Shown: positions 46,543-55,522, counted from the stretch's first letter. The stretch is 64,000 nucleotides of DNA from Ascidiaceihabitans donghaensis (GCF_900302465.1 NZ_OMOR01000001.1:3194729-3258728); one strand, 5' to 3'. Notes: generated by a model not told the origin, from the letters alone. Program-made: numbers and translations.

Positions 46543-47310
46543 GAGATGTTTGATCTCAAGGGAGTTGCAATTGGGGCCCTGACCGCCGTGCCCCCCCCTT
46601 ACCCTTGCAGCTCAGGGCGCAACTTGATCTGGTTACCTCGGGACAAGTTGATGCCGCTTATGTGTTCAATGGCTACTTGCGCGATTCACATCCTTTACTG
46701 CAACTTCCGATGTTCCCGTTGATGGCGGGATCGGCGCAACAAACTACAGTACCCATTGGCACCTGCATGAAAACTACTTGTCGAAGCCTGACTATTTTGA
46801 CGATGCACATGTGCTGGGGTTCATTGCGACGCCGACGGCCTATATCCGGCGTCGGACACAGGATCTCGTGAAAGCAGGTGAAGATATCCTGACCCAAAAC
46901 AGCTATGCGGTGCCGTATTTTGAAGGTTTGGACAGTATCGGTCCAAAGCGTGTGCAAGAACGCAATGCAGCCATCTACGGCAACCATGACGAAGACAAAA
47001 GCAGGGCGTTGAACTTTATGACGGCGCGGGGCACGCATTTGGCAAGGCACCCGTGGGGTCACAGCGGTCGAAAACGGCATCTACACACCGACGTTTTCTG
47101 TGCTGATCTCTAAGGCGGCGTGGGCGCGTATTTCCCCTGAAGACCAGAACATCATCAACTTTATGTCTGGCATGATCCTGCCCCAAAGGTCTGCCGCATG
47201 GGATGAATTTGACAACGGGCACCGTCAGATCGTGCCCGATACGGGGTTGGACGTGTCCTATCCCGACGGCCCACTGCTGCGCTATTTGCTGGTGTTCCGC
47301 CAGGGTCAGG
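46543..47310 (+). pseudogene. Decayed TRAP-type substrate-binding protein gene (dctP-like)
   Basis: Three overlapping frames carry pieces of one protein. Around 46605-46720: QLDLVTSGQVDAAYVFNGYLRDSHPLLQLPMFP. From about 46722 in another frame: GGIGATNYSTHWHLHENYL, SKPDYFDDAHVLGFIATPTAY, DLVKAGEDILTQNSYAVPYFEGLDSIGP. From about 47060 in the first frame again: VENGIYTPTFSVLISKAAWARISPEDQNIINFMSG. The order and phrases fit the periplasmic DctP component of TRAP transporters. There is no intact start or signal peptide, a homopolymer of C lies near 46592, and the final frame runs into the nusG terminator. No dctQ or dctM partner is present. Confidence 0.72.
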
Positions 47311-47326
47311 ACCCCCAGCACAAACG

Positions 47327-47357
47327 CAAAACGCCGCCCCAAACCGGAGCGGCGTTT
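47327..47357 (-). terminator. Rho-independent terminator after nusG
   Basis: Minus strand: AACGCCGCTCCG, GTTT loop, GGGGCGGCGTT, then TTG. It lies 35 bp past the nusG stop and separates secE-nusG from rplKA. Confidence 0.8.
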
Positions 47358-47391
47358 CTAAAAATACTGCCTGCATATACCGCGTGCGCGA

Positions 47392-47925
47392 TCAGACCTG
47401 TTTGGTGACTTGAAGGAATTCCAGTTCGACCGGTGTTTCGCGACCAAAAATAGACACAGACACTTTGAGGCGCTGGTTCTCGTCGTCCACTTCTTCGATC
47501 ATCCCGTCGAAATCTTCGAACGGGCCGTCGTTGACTTTGACTTTTTCGCCCACTTCGTAGTGGATCAAAGTGCGTGGGCTTTCTTCGCCCTCTTGCACGC
47601 GGCCCAAGATACCTTGAACTTCGGCGTCACGCATTGGCATCGGGCGACCTTGCGGCCCCAAAAAGCCTGTGACGCGGTTGATAGAATTGATCAGGTGATA
47701 GCCACGGTCGGACATTTCCATATGGACCAAAACGTAACCGGGCATAAAGCGACGCTCGGTGGTCACTTTCTTGCCGCGACGGACCTCGATCACTTCTTCT
47801 GTCGGGACCAGAACTTCGTCAATTTCGTGCTCAAGCGCATTTTCAGCGACAGATGTGCGGATTGTTTCTGCAATCTTCTTTTCAAAGTTGGAAAGAACAC
47901 TGACCGAATACCACCGTTTCGCCAT
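47392..47925 (-). CDS. nusG: Transcription termination/antitermination factor NusG
   Basis: NusG binds RNA polymerase and couples it to Rho or to the ribosome via S10. 177 residues: NGN domain [20 protein letters not shown]...[22 protein letters not shown], linker, and KOW domain [24 protein letters not shown]. The length is normal. It lies about 190 bp after secE, a wider gap than usual, and is followed by its own terminator. Confidence 0.98.
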   Translation of the reverse strand: MAKRWYSVSVLSNFEKKIAETIRTSVAENALEHEIDEVLVPTEEVIEVRRGKKVTTERRFMPGYVLVHMEMSDRGYHLINSINRVTGFLGPQGRPMPMRDAEVQGILGRVQEGEESPRTLIHYEVGEKVKVNDGPFEDFDGMIEEVDDENQRLKVSVSIFGRETPVELEFLQVTKQV

Positions 47926-48114
47926 CTGACTGCTCGCCCTTTTGCCGTGGCGCTGCTGCGCCGTAATTCATTGATTTCGCGCCTGTTTCCACAACCGCTT
48001 CCGAATAAAAATCGGCGCGAGGCTCGAATCGCCGCACGCCTGTCTATCGGTTAGATGTGCCGTTTACTCTGCAAACCCTCACACTTCAAGGGCTTACACC
48101 ATCCCCAAGCCGTC

Positions 48115-48312
48115 TTAGCCAAACATGCCCAGCACGGACTGAAGGCCCCAGCGGATCGTGATATCGACCAGCGCAAAGAACACCGCGGTCAGTGCCGCCA
48201 TGATAAATACCATAACAGTTGTCAGCATCACTTCGCGGCGCGTGGGCCACACAACTTTAGAGACCTCCGAGCGAACCTGCTGAATGAACTGAAGTGGATT
48301 TACCGTAGCCAT
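48115..48312 (-). CDS. secE: Preprotein translocase subunit SecE
   Basis: Stabilises SecY in the inner membrane. Start at ATG 48312 (MATVNPLQFIQQVRSEVSKV); upstream codons of the longer frame are not conserved in type. 65 residues, the short single-span form: amphipathic helix with the signature VRSEVSKVVWPTRREV, then one transmembrane helix VMVFIMAALTAVFFALVDITI. It is followed by nusG as expected. tRNA-Trp, its usual upstream neighbour, is 3 kb away. Confidence 0.95.
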   Translation of the reverse strand: MATVNPLQFIQQVRSEVSKVVWPTRREVMLTTVMVFIMAALTAVFFALVDITIRWGLQSVLGMFG

Positions 48313-48444
48313 GTGAAGCGTCCCTATGTGCCCGTCTGTGTGCGCAACCCGAAAATCATGTGCAATCTGCGCAATGAGCCGTGCGATTTGGCCCATGTAA
48401 CCGTGGCAGACGTCAAATTCAAGACAACAATGTGTCGTATGGGG

Positions 48445-49113
48445 TCAGGCTTCGCTGCGCATTTGTGCCAACCGCGCGTCCATCGCTTCGGCATGGGCGT
48501 CGTCGCGTGTGCTAAGGGCCTGAAAGTCCGGCAAATACAGCCCGTCCACAGAGCCTTCCGGGAACCGATCAAGCAAAGCATCCCATCGCAACGCGAAAGC
48601 ATCCATTTTCGAACCAAGGCGGGCTGCCTGTTCGGGGCGCCGCTGTGAAAAGCGTTGAAATGCGATCATAAGCATTCCCCACACACGATCTGCGCCGAAA
48701 CACACAAAAGCGCCAATTGTCAGAAACAGCGTCAAAGCAAGCGACAACAGAACCCAATGCGGACGGAACACCAGCACCAGCGCAAAGACTGCCAAGACAA
48801 CATGCTTTGGCGTCGGCCGATAGGCGCCCAGCGCAGATTTGATCGTATCCAGATTCAAACGTCGCGCTGTATCTTTGACCATGGGCGCATCCATTGCACA
48901 GCCTTCAGGGGTGTTCGCCCCAGCGTCTGAATGGTTGTGATCTGGACCGCGCACCGCACCCGCCATGACCGTTTGGCGCACGACAGCCCGTTCCACAGGA
49001 ACACTGGCGGAACCATCGGAGGTTTCCATCAACATCGAGCGGATCGCGTGGAGGGTCACGTCCGTCTCGATGTGAGGTGTGTCGTCAGATGTATCAGCGG
49101 TTGCGTGGCGCAT
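48445..49113 (-). CDS. Hypothetical inner-membrane protein, 222 aa
   Basis: The N-terminal 90 residues are hydrophilic (MRHATADTSDDTPHIETDVT...). Two close hydrophobic helices follow (HVVLAVFALVLVF and WVLLSLALTLFLTIGAFVCFGADRVWGMLM), then a charged C-terminal helix (QRRPEQAARLGSKMDAFALRWDALLDRFPEGSVDGLYLPDF). No domain is recognised by name. It precedes secE on the same strand by about 130 bp and may share its transcript. Confidence 0.75.
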   Translation of the reverse strand: MRHATADTSDDTPHIETDVTLHAIRSMLMETSDGSASVPVERAVVRQTVMAGAVRGPDHNHSDAGANTPEGCAMDAPMVKDTARRLNLDTIKSALGAYRPTPKHVVLAVFALVLVFRPHWVLLSLALTLFLTIGAFVCFGADRVWGMLMIAFQRFSQRRPEQAARLGSKMDAFALRWDALLDRFPEGSVDGLYLPDFQALSTRDDAHAEAMDARLAQMRSEA

Positions 49114-49387
49114 GGTGAACTCGTGTCAAATTACAGTCATTTGGAAAGAATGGGGCAGATCAGCCTTTCTGCGAACACATTCACAAAGAAATGCGGCCAT
49201 CTCATGCCATGACTGCGGCAAAAACGGGGCATCCGTATTCTTGCGTTCGGTAACCATGCCGTGTGGCGGTGCCTTCACAATGCCCGGCGGGTGGTTTAAC
49301 TGTTTGTAAACCCTGATGCGGTCAAGACCAAGGCTGCAATGGCAAGACGTCCCGATTGACCGGACCAAGACTGCAAGGAACGCCCCC

Positions 49388-50428
49388 ATGCCAAATCCGT
49401 ACTCTGGCCGACCCGCCCACACCTTTTGGAAGCGCGCCGTTTCGGACCGTCATTTTTCAGACTTGGACAATATCATTCCACGCATCGAAGGTCTGGATAC
49501 CGCCAAGATTGCGACGGCCGGCAGCTGCTTTGCACAGCACATCGGACACAACCTGAAAATCCGCGGGCTGAACTATATGGATATGGAAGCGCCGTCCAAA
49601 CTGCTCAGCGACGCTGCCGCTGCAAAGCTGGGATACGGCATCTATTCGTGCCGTTACGGTAATATCTACACCTCGCGGCAGTTGCTGCAGCTGGTGCGTG
49701 AAGCCTTTGGTGACGCAAAACCACTGGACACGATCTGGGAAAAAGGCGGCCGTTTTTACGACGCCTTACGTCCCAGCATAGAAGAAGGCGGTTTCGGCTC
49801 TGTTGCGGAAGTGCGCGTGCTGCGCGAACGGCATTTGCGGCGGGTGCGGCGCATGTTTGAAACCATGGATGTGTTTGTCTTCACCTTGGGGCTGACAGAA
49901 ACATGGGCGTCCACGCAAGACGGCACTGTCTACCCCACCGCCCCTGGTGTGGTGGCTGGCAATTATGACCCCGCCTTGTATGAATTTGTGAACCTCCGCT
50001 TTTCCGAAGTAATGGCCGATATGGAAGCCGCCCGTGCCCGCATCCATCAATCCAATCCATCCGCGCGCTTTTTGCTTACGGTATCACCGGTAGGATTGGC
50101 GGCCACAGCCACGGAAAATCATGTACTGACAGCCACCACACACTCAAAATCTGTATTGCGGGCCGTGGCTGGCGAACTTAGCGCCACACATGATGATGTG
50201 ACGTATTTCCCCAGCTATGAGATCATCGTAGGGCAACCCAGCCGTCATTCGCTGTATGAACCCGACTTGCGTGAAGTCTCTGCCTTCGGGGTGCGTGAAG
50301 TCATGCGACAGTTCTTTGAAGTCAACAAAATCGGGCAAGCCGCAGGACCCGCGTCGGAAGAGATCGACAGCGATTTCGGGTACGAACAATGTGACGATGC
50401 GCTTTTGACAAAGGAGTTCGCGGAATGA
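49388..50428 (+). CDS. GSCFA-family protein, copy 1
   Basis: Start at ATG 49388 (MPNPYSGRPAHTFWKRAVSD), AAGGA eight nt upstream. 346 residues. The family-defining motif AGSCFAQHIG lies at 44-53, followed by GYGIYSCRYGNIYTSRQLLQL, VFVFTLGLTETW, LLTVSPVGLAATA, HSKSVLRAVAGEL and YFPSYEII. GSCFA proteins (PF08885) belong to the SGNH/GDSL-like superfamily and are thought to act as esterases or acyltransferases, with the Ser of GSCFA as the likely nucleophile. There is no signal peptide. It overlaps the next gene (ATGA). A homologous pair lies convergently across tRNA-Trp. Confidence 0.88.
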   Translation: MPNPYSGRPAHTFWKRAVSDRHFSDLDNIIPRIEGLDTAKIATAGSCFAQHIGHNLKIRGLNYMDMEAPSKLLSDAAAAKLGYGIYSCRYGNIYTSRQLLQLVREAFGDAKPLDTIWEKGGRFYDALRPSIEEGGFGSVAEVRVLRERHLRRVRRMFETMDVFVFTLGLTETWASTQDGTVYPTAPGVVAGNYDPALYEFVNLRFSEVMADMEAARARIHQSNPSARFLLTVSPVGLAATATENHVLTATTHSKSVLRAVAGELSATHDDVTYFPSYEIIVGQPSRHSLYEPDLREVSAFGVREVMRQFFEVNKIGQAAGPASEEIDSDFGYEQCDDALLTKEFAE

Positions 50429-51195
50429 AACTTATCTTTGGCGATTCTCATGTTTCTGCTTTGAAAGCCGCCGTCGGCCCGAAGGCATCCCCCTATACGT
50501 TGATCGCAAATCACGGCAAGAACCTGATCGATATGAAATTGGACGTTGTTGGTGACACTTTGCGCGTTTTTGCAGACAACACCTCTGTCAGCGTACCATT
50601 GGATGTGACCCTGACCAAAGGCGACCGCATTGTGCTGTCGGGGCCGCTTCACAGCAGCCTTGTATCCCGGCACCGCTTTTGGAAAAGCACAGCGCCCTGG
50701 ACGATGCATGAACACTTTCCAAAGCGGCAACTGGCATCCGGCAACTTTATCAAAACGCTGGCGCAAGATCGCACAGCATCCATGATCCAGCTTTTAAAAG
50801 CTGCCATATCCGCAAACATCAGTGTGGCCGTTCTGGAGCCACCGCGTCTGTCACGGCGGGCATTGACGGAAAGCGGCATTGACGAACGCGTCTTGGTGCA
50901 TGTGGATGAAACCTATCGCGCCGAAGTACGCGCGTTGGTCGAGGCGACAGGGACAGCGGTGATCGACACCCCCAAAGACACACATGATGGCGATTTCTTG
51001 CTGGCGCCGTATCAGGCCCTTTCCGATACCGATGTGCATCACGGTAACAAAGACTATGGTATTCTGGCCTTGGCCAAAGCAGCGGCGTTTCTGGATGATG
51101 AAACAAACGGTGCGTCGGATGCGAAAACCACAACAGACACATCGCAAACAGACAAGGGTCGCAAAAGCATTTTGCAAAAGCTGTTGAAAGCCTGA
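50425..51195 (+). CDS. SGNH-hydrolase-like partner protein, copy 1
   Basis: 256 residues. The N-terminus MKLIFGDSHVSALKAAVGPK has the GDS[HQ] nucleophile block (Ser8), and near the C-terminus ALSDTDVHHGNKDYG offers an Asp-x-x-His pair (Asp203, His206). This is the layout of SGNH hydrolases, although the overall similarity to named families is not clear to me. It is translationally coupled to the GSCFA gene (ATGA overlap). The C-terminal tail is hydrophilic and low-complexity. A weak hairpin with CTTTT (51206-51238) may end the transcript. Confidence 0.75.
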   Translation: MKLIFGDSHVSALKAAVGPKASPYTLIANHGKNLIDMKLDVVGDTLRVFADNTSVSVPLDVTLTKGDRIVLSGPLHSSLVSRHRFWKSTAPWTMHEHFPKRQLASGNFIKTLAQDRTASMIQLLKAAISANISVAVLEPPRLSRRALTESGIDERVLVHVDETYRAEVRALVEATGTAVIDTPKDTHDGDFLLAPYQALSDTDVHHGNKDYGILALAKAAAFLDDETNGASDAKTTTDTSQTDKGRKSILQKLLKA

Positions 51196-51253
51196 CACCT
51201 GCCTAAAGCCGAAGATCACCGACGGATTCGGTTTCTTTTGGAATGTTTGAAAA

Positions 51254-51329
51254 TGGCAGGGGCACAAGGACTCGAACCCTGGACCTACGGATTTGGAATC
51301 CGCCGCTCTACCAACTGAGCTACGCCCCT
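51254..51329 (-). tRNA. trnW: tRNA-Trp (anticodon CCA)
   Basis: A 76-nt cloverleaf on the minus strand: acceptor AGGGGCG pairs with TGCCCCT, D-arm GCTCAGTTGGTAGAGC, anticodon stem GCGGATTCCAAATCC with CCA, T-arm AGGGTTCGAGTCCTT and an encoded 3' CCA. tRNA-Trp between tuf and secE is a conserved bacterial arrangement. Here both spacers have been filled by other genes, with GSCFA/SGNH pairs immediately on both sides. Confidence 0.97.
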
Positions 51330-51377
51330 ACTGGCCGCAGTAAATATGCGGGGTGTTTTTCTTTTGCAAGTCCGTTC

Positions 51378-52145
51378 TCAGGCTGCTTTGACTTTTTGTT
51401 CCAGATGCGGCCAGACCTCTTGCATCCAGCGTGCGGCAAAGGCGGGTGACTTGTGCCCTGTATCTTCTGTTTCCTGAGCGTTTGCGCAGGCATATTCGTT
51501 TTTCGTCAACATCCCTTTGGTGATCGTGTCTTCGGGTTGGCGGATCAATTCTATTCCAGCCGATGCGCTGACGTCTTCCAAAGCCGACCATAATCGGTCA
51601 CGCCATTGAACTGTTCCGTGAATTGCGCCGGGATAGTGATGCAACACACGCTGCTTTTTGCGCAAATCAACCACGCCTTCCGTTGTCAGGGGGCCCGGCA
51701 CAAAAAGAACGCGGTCCCCTTCCCGCGCAAAGGCTTGCGCCATGCGGAACGCCCGTGTCTCCACCACGAATTCCTCGGCAGACGTCTGCAACACGCGGCG
51801 GCTTGGCAGATCTCCGTGGGTGTGGGCCCAATCCAAAAGCGGACCAAAGAAGTCGGTCATGCGCAAACGTGCGCCATAAAACACCAACGTATCAAAATCA
51901 CCCGGCGCAATACGGTCGCGGCCTTTGGCATTGATGGTTGTCGCCATGTCTTTGGCAGTGCCCGTCGCACACATAGCGCCATCTGACAAATAGATGTCAC
52001 GAAACGCAGGCCCAGTGGCGCCCCAAAATTCTACATCCATACCGTTCGGGACGTTTGTCAGACCTTCCTTCAATGCGCTTTGCAGACACCCCAACTGGCT
52101 GTCGCCAATAAAACAAAGGCGTGTGACGTCAGGCTGCAAAGGCAT
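51378..52145 (-). CDS. SGNH-hydrolase-like partner protein, copy 2
   Basis: 255 residues: MPLQPDVTRLCFIGDSQLGC has the nucleophile block IGDSQ (Ser16), and ETEDTGHKSPAFAARWM near the C-terminus is a candidate Asp-x-x-His site. FDTLVFYGARLR and GDRVLFVPGPLTTEG are typical beta-strand/Gly blocks of the fold. It overlaps the upstream GSCFA gene by 17 nt. Sequence similarity to copy 1 (50425-51195) is slight and mostly architectural, so the two partners may act on different substrates. Confidence 0.75.
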   Translation of the reverse strand: MPLQPDVTRLCFIGDSQLGCLQSALKEGLTNVPNGMDVEFWGATGPAFRDIYLSDGAMCATGTAKDMATTINAKGRDRIAPGDFDTLVFYGARLRMTDFFGPLLDWAHTHGDLPSRRVLQTSAEEFVVETRAFRMAQAFAREGDRVLFVPGPLTTEGVVDLRKKQRVLHHYPGAIHGTVQWRDRLWSALEDVSASAGIELIRQPEDTITKGMLTKNEYACANAQETEDTGHKSPAFAARWMQEVWPHLEQKVKAA

Positions 52146-53184
52146 TCAAAAGCTCCTCTTCGCATTTGATGTCATCCGTGGATGCCGCAACAGGCACCGC
52201 GCGGGCCATAGGGGTGGCATGGGCAGCACCAAACACACGCGCCTGATCTGCAAAAAAGTGTTTCATCACCGTCGCCACGCCTTCGGGTTCCACCGACCGC
52301 ATGTTGGGCGCAAAGAACATACCGCGGAAAATAGGATGCGTGATAATTTCATAAGACGGGAAATAGTCCACGTGCTGCATGTCATCCGCCACCATTCCTG
52401 CCACGCCGCGCAATACAGATTTGGAATATTGGGTGGCTGTCAGAACGTGTTTACCAGACGCCGTGGCCGTCAAAGGCACGGGCGAGACCGTCAACAACAC
52501 CTTTAAACGCTTGTTCTTGCGCCGCAGCAGTTTCATGGCATCCGATAAGGCCGAAAACGCCATACGCGTATTGGTGTTTACGAACTTATGGCGGGTGTCA
52601 TCAAAGGTGCCTGCCACGGTGCCGGGGCAAATGGCATATTCGATGCCGGTTTCGATGTTTTGCCATTTTTCGGTCAGGCCAAGAGTGAACACAAATACGT
52701 CGGCCTCTTCGACGGCGCGGCGCAAAGCCGCAAAAGTAATGCTGCGCGATGCAAGGGCTTCGTCAATGCTTTCAAAGCCCTCTGGTTCGATGGCAGGACG
52801 CAAAGGGTCAAAAAACCGCCCGTTGCGTTCCCATATTTCCGTCGGATTTTCGCGCATCCCATACGCCAGTTGCAACCACTGCAACAGCATTGCGGGGGTG
52901 TAGATGTTGCCGGTGCGAAAACTGAACACACCGTAGCCGGCATCGCGCCCTTTTTGACCATGCATATAGGGCGGCGCCGGTTCACAGTCGTGCCAGCTGT
53001 ATCCCCGATCTGCCAAGGCACGCCCGATGTGCTGCGCAAAGCACGAGCCAGCCGTCACGATTTTGTGCTTGGGCTTGATCGCAAACTTTGGCGTCCACAA
53101 ACCGGTCAACCCATGGGCGCCCGGTTCTGCAACTGCGGTTTTCCAATAGGCTTCGCTGCCCAAATTCTCATAGGGATTTGTCAC
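52129..53184 (-). CDS. GSCFA-family protein, copy 2
   Basis: The start is set at GTG 53184 (MTNPYENLGSEAYWKTAVAE) by analogy with copy 1 (MPNPYSG...) and GGCAGG six nt upstream; a TTG at 53205 is the alternative. 351 residues with AGSCFAQHIG (45-54), GYGVFSFRTGNIYTPAMLLQW, VFVFTLGLTEKW, LLTVSPVPLTATASGKHVLTATQYSKSVLRGVAG and YFPSYEII, all aligned with copy 1. The similarity is strong enough to call the two paralogs. Cytoplasmic by sequence. Convergent with copy 1 across tRNA-Trp. Confidence 0.88.
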   Translation of the reverse strand: MTNPYENLGSEAYWKTAVAEPGAHGLTGLWTPKFAIKPKHKIVTAGSCFAQHIGRALADRGYSWHDCEPAPPYMHGQKGRDAGYGVFSFRTGNIYTPAMLLQWLQLAYGMRENPTEIWERNGRFFDPLRPAIEPEGFESIDEALASRSITFAALRRAVEEADVFVFTLGLTEKWQNIETGIEYAICPGTVAGTFDDTRHKFVNTNTRMAFSALSDAMKLLRRKNKRLKVLLTVSPVPLTATASGKHVLTATQYSKSVLRGVAGMVADDMQHVDYFPSYEIITHPIFRGMFFAPNMRSVEPEGVATVMKHFFADQARVFGAAHATPMARAVPVAASTDDIKCEEELLNAFAA

Positions 53185-53330
53185 GTATCGCCTGCCTTTG
53201 CTCAATCTTTGGCGACTTTTGGCGTCACCTTAAGACGAAGTTAACGGCAGCGGAGCAATCCACGCAAGACTTACCAGATTGTTCACGCAACAACGCAACA
53301 ACGGTGTGGCGAAACTGCCCGACCTTGTTA

Positions 53331-54572
53331 TCAGGCGGCGGGACGCACCGCAGAAAATGCAGGGCTTTCAACAACCCCCAAGTCAAACAACTTGGATATT
53401 TCACGATCCGGCAACCCCACAATATCGCCAAGAATTTCTTCGGTGTGCATCCCCAACGCCGGAGCAGGTTGCGCAGCTTGACGCCGCATTTGTGAATACT
53501 GCACCGGACTTTGCGGGACAGGAAACGTGCCAAGTCCGGGTTGTTGAAGCATGTCGAACATCGGGTTTTCGGTGCTAAGATCGGGATCATATGCCAAAGC
53601 CTGCCGCGTTGTGCGGAACTCTGACCACGTCAACCCTGCTGCGTTGAAATCTTCGGCGAACTCCGCAACCCTGCGGGCGGCGAACCAAGGCTTCAAGATC
53701 GCTGTGATGTCATCGCGCAGCGACCAGCGTGTTCCTTCATCCATCAGATTGGCCCCGTGCCGTGTTGACAGATCTTGCATCTGGGCTTGCGTTCCCGTGG
53801 CCTTCACGATCCCGCGCCACTGACGGTCAGTCAGTCCGATAATCATCACCCGCTTGCCATCCGCGCAGACAAAATCCTGTCCATACGCCCCGTAAAGCGC
53901 ATTGCCTGCTTTGCCCCGTTCATCGGCGTTCACCACAGCGTCACCGATCATACCGAGATGCCCAAGCGTCGCCGCTGCAACGTCTTTCAATGCCAGTTCC
54001 ACGTCTTGGCCAACACCATGCCGCAGGCGGTGCCGTTCAGCCGCCAACAATGAAGACACACACAAGTTGCCAGCGATCAAATCCCACGCAGGCAAAGCAT
54101 TGGCCACCGGATCGGCGCTGCCTTGTGGCCCTGTGATGTGCGGGATGCCCAACGCAGGGTTCACAGTGTAGTCCACTTGCGGTCGGCCATGGCGATCGCC
54201 GGTCAGCGTCACCATGATCAGGTCTTTGCGATACTGACTTAGCGTTTCATGATCCATCCAACCGCGCACACGAAGATTGGTCAGAAACAACCCCGCGTCT
54301 TCGCCGGGGGCGGTGATGATCTGGGTAATCAACTCGCGTCCGCGTTCTGACCTCATATCGACAGCAATGGATTTTTTGCCCTTGTTCATTCCCGCCCAGA
54401 ACAGGCTTTGGCCCGAAGGGGCGACAGGCAACCGTCCCGCATCCAACCCACCGCCAATACGATCGAACCGGATCACTTCAGCCCCCATTTGCGCCAGTGT
54501 CATTCCCGCCAAAGGCACAGCCACAAAGGCGGACCCTTCGACAACGCGCATACCGTTCAAAATGCCGCTCAT
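53331..54572 (-). CDS. mct: CaiB/BaiF-family CoA isomerase, 2-methylfumaryl-CoA isomerase-like
   Basis: Family III CoA-transferase fold. Start at ATG 54572 (MSGILNGMRVVEGSAFVAVP), which overlaps the stop of the hydratase gene (ATGA). 413 residues. The opening block GMRVVEGSAFVAVPLAGMTLAQMGAEVIRFDRIGGGLDAG and FWAGMNKGKKSIAVDM strongly recall mesaconyl-C1-CoA/C4-CoA isomerase (Mct) of Chloroflexus as I remember it. The catalytic Asp is probably in ALPAWDLIAGNL. It would move CoA within mesaconyl-CoA. An itaconate- or other dicarboxylate-CoA transferase is the alternative. The symbol is a family-based proposal. Confidence 0.72.
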   Translation of the reverse strand: MSGILNGMRVVEGSAFVAVPLAGMTLAQMGAEVIRFDRIGGGLDAGRLPVAPSGQSLFWAGMNKGKKSIAVDMRSERGRELITQIITAPGEDAGLFLTNLRVRGWMDHETLSQYRKDLIMVTLTGDRHGRPQVDYTVNPALGIPHITGPQGSADPVANALPAWDLIAGNLCVSSLLAAERHRLRHGVGQDVELALKDVAAATLGHLGMIGDAVVNADERGKAGNALYGAYGQDFVCADGKRVMIIGLTDRQWRGIVKATGTQAQMQDLSTRHGANLMDEGTRWSLRDDITAILKPWFAARRVAEFAEDFNAAGLTWSEFRTTRQALAYDPDLSTENPMFDMLQQPGLGTFPVPQSPVQYSQMRRQAAQPAPALGMHTEEILGDIVGLPDREISKLFDLGVVESPAFSAVRPAA

Positions 54573-55417
54573 ACCGTGCCCTCCCAGATTGCTGTTGCTT
54601 GCATGCACTGATGCCCGCCAGTGCCTGTCACCATGGACAGCGTTTCGGGATCATCTTGGGTTGCCATGATCTCTAGCGTTTCTCCTGCGAACATCGGATG
54701 CACGCCGCGAAAGTCGAAGTGGTGCGGCATACGTCCTTTGTGCGCGGTGGCCGTTTGCATGAGCAACGTCGCTTGCAACGGCCCATGCACAACCAGCCCG
54801 GGGTAATGTTCGACGTTCAGCGTATAAGGCAGATCGTAATGGATGCGGTGCGCGTTGAAGGTCACGGCGGAATATCGCATCAACAACGTCTCGGATGTGC
54901 TGCGCGTGGTGTGCACATCGGAACTGGACGGCATGGCCCGCTTCTTTGGCGGTGTGTAGCTGTCCGGAATAGCCAGATAGACAATGTCTTGTCGTTCACT
55001 GATCGCCAAACCGCTTTCACCGTAAATGGCGTGATCAACAGTGACAAAAACCATCGGTCCGGCCGCGCCGGCTTTTTCCAAAACCGACCGGATTGAGGAT
55101 CGCTTTTCCAAGCGCTCACCCACCCGCAGCGGTGCGCCAAATTGCAAAGCACCACCAGCCCACATCCGGCGATCCAGACGCACAGGCGGTAAAAACCCAC
55201 CTAAGTACGGATGCCCGTCGGCCCCCAATTCGGACATCGGGGTTGCGGGCGGAAAGGCGCACCAGTGCCACAACGCTGGCAAAACATCGCCTTGTACGGG
55301 GGCTGCATCGCGTGGATTGCCGAGGGTGGCATGAAGTTGTGCGGCAAGCTGTTCCGAAACACCCCCTCTTTGGGTATCTGTGCGGCCTTCCCATGCGGTC
55401 AAATTCACCTGATCCAT
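54569..55417 (-). CDS. meh: MaoC/FAS1-like dehydratase, mesaconyl-C4-CoA hydratase-like
   Basis: 282 residues. The N-terminal FAS1-like hot-dog half ends around residue 140 (LWHWCAFPPATPMSELGADGHPYLGGFLPPV). The C-terminal half has the hydratase motif RYSAVTFNAHRIHYDLPYTLNVEHYPGLVVHGPLQATLL, where Asp194-type and His residues would be catalytic. Proteins of this kind include 3-methylfumaryl-CoA hydratase (Meh) and itaconyl-CoA hydratase. Translational coupling to the mct-like gene supports the first: isomerise mesaconyl-C1-CoA to the C4 form, then hydrate it to citramalyl-CoA. The final lyase gene is not in the window. Confidence 0.7.
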   Translation of the reverse strand: MDQVNLTAWEGRTDTQRGGVSEQLAAQLHATLGNPRDAAPVQGDVLPALWHWCAFPPATPMSELGADGHPYLGGFLPPVRLDRRMWAGGALQFGAPLRVGERLEKRSSIRSVLEKAGAAGPMVFVTVDHAIYGESGLAISERQDIVYLAIPDSYTPPKKRAMPSSSDVHTTRSTSETLLMRYSAVTFNAHRIHYDLPYTLNVEHYPGLVVHGPLQATLLMQTATAHKGRMPHHFDFRGVHPMFAGETLEIMATQDDPETLSMVTGTGGHQCMQATAIWEGTV

Positions 55418-55522
55418 ACTTTGCCTCCTTCTGGGTACCCCTTCTGATGGACCAAGTTGTGCAAATTAATCAAGCAATATTAATGACTTAACTGAATACC
55501 ACAGTATACCGGACTGCATTTA

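Noticed and set aside
51335-51363. Hairpin CCGCA/TGCGG followed by T-rich sequence on the plus strand beside tRNA-Trp
   Set aside because: The stem is only five base pairs, and a plus-strand transcript would first have to cross the antisense tRNA. Not supported enough to list.
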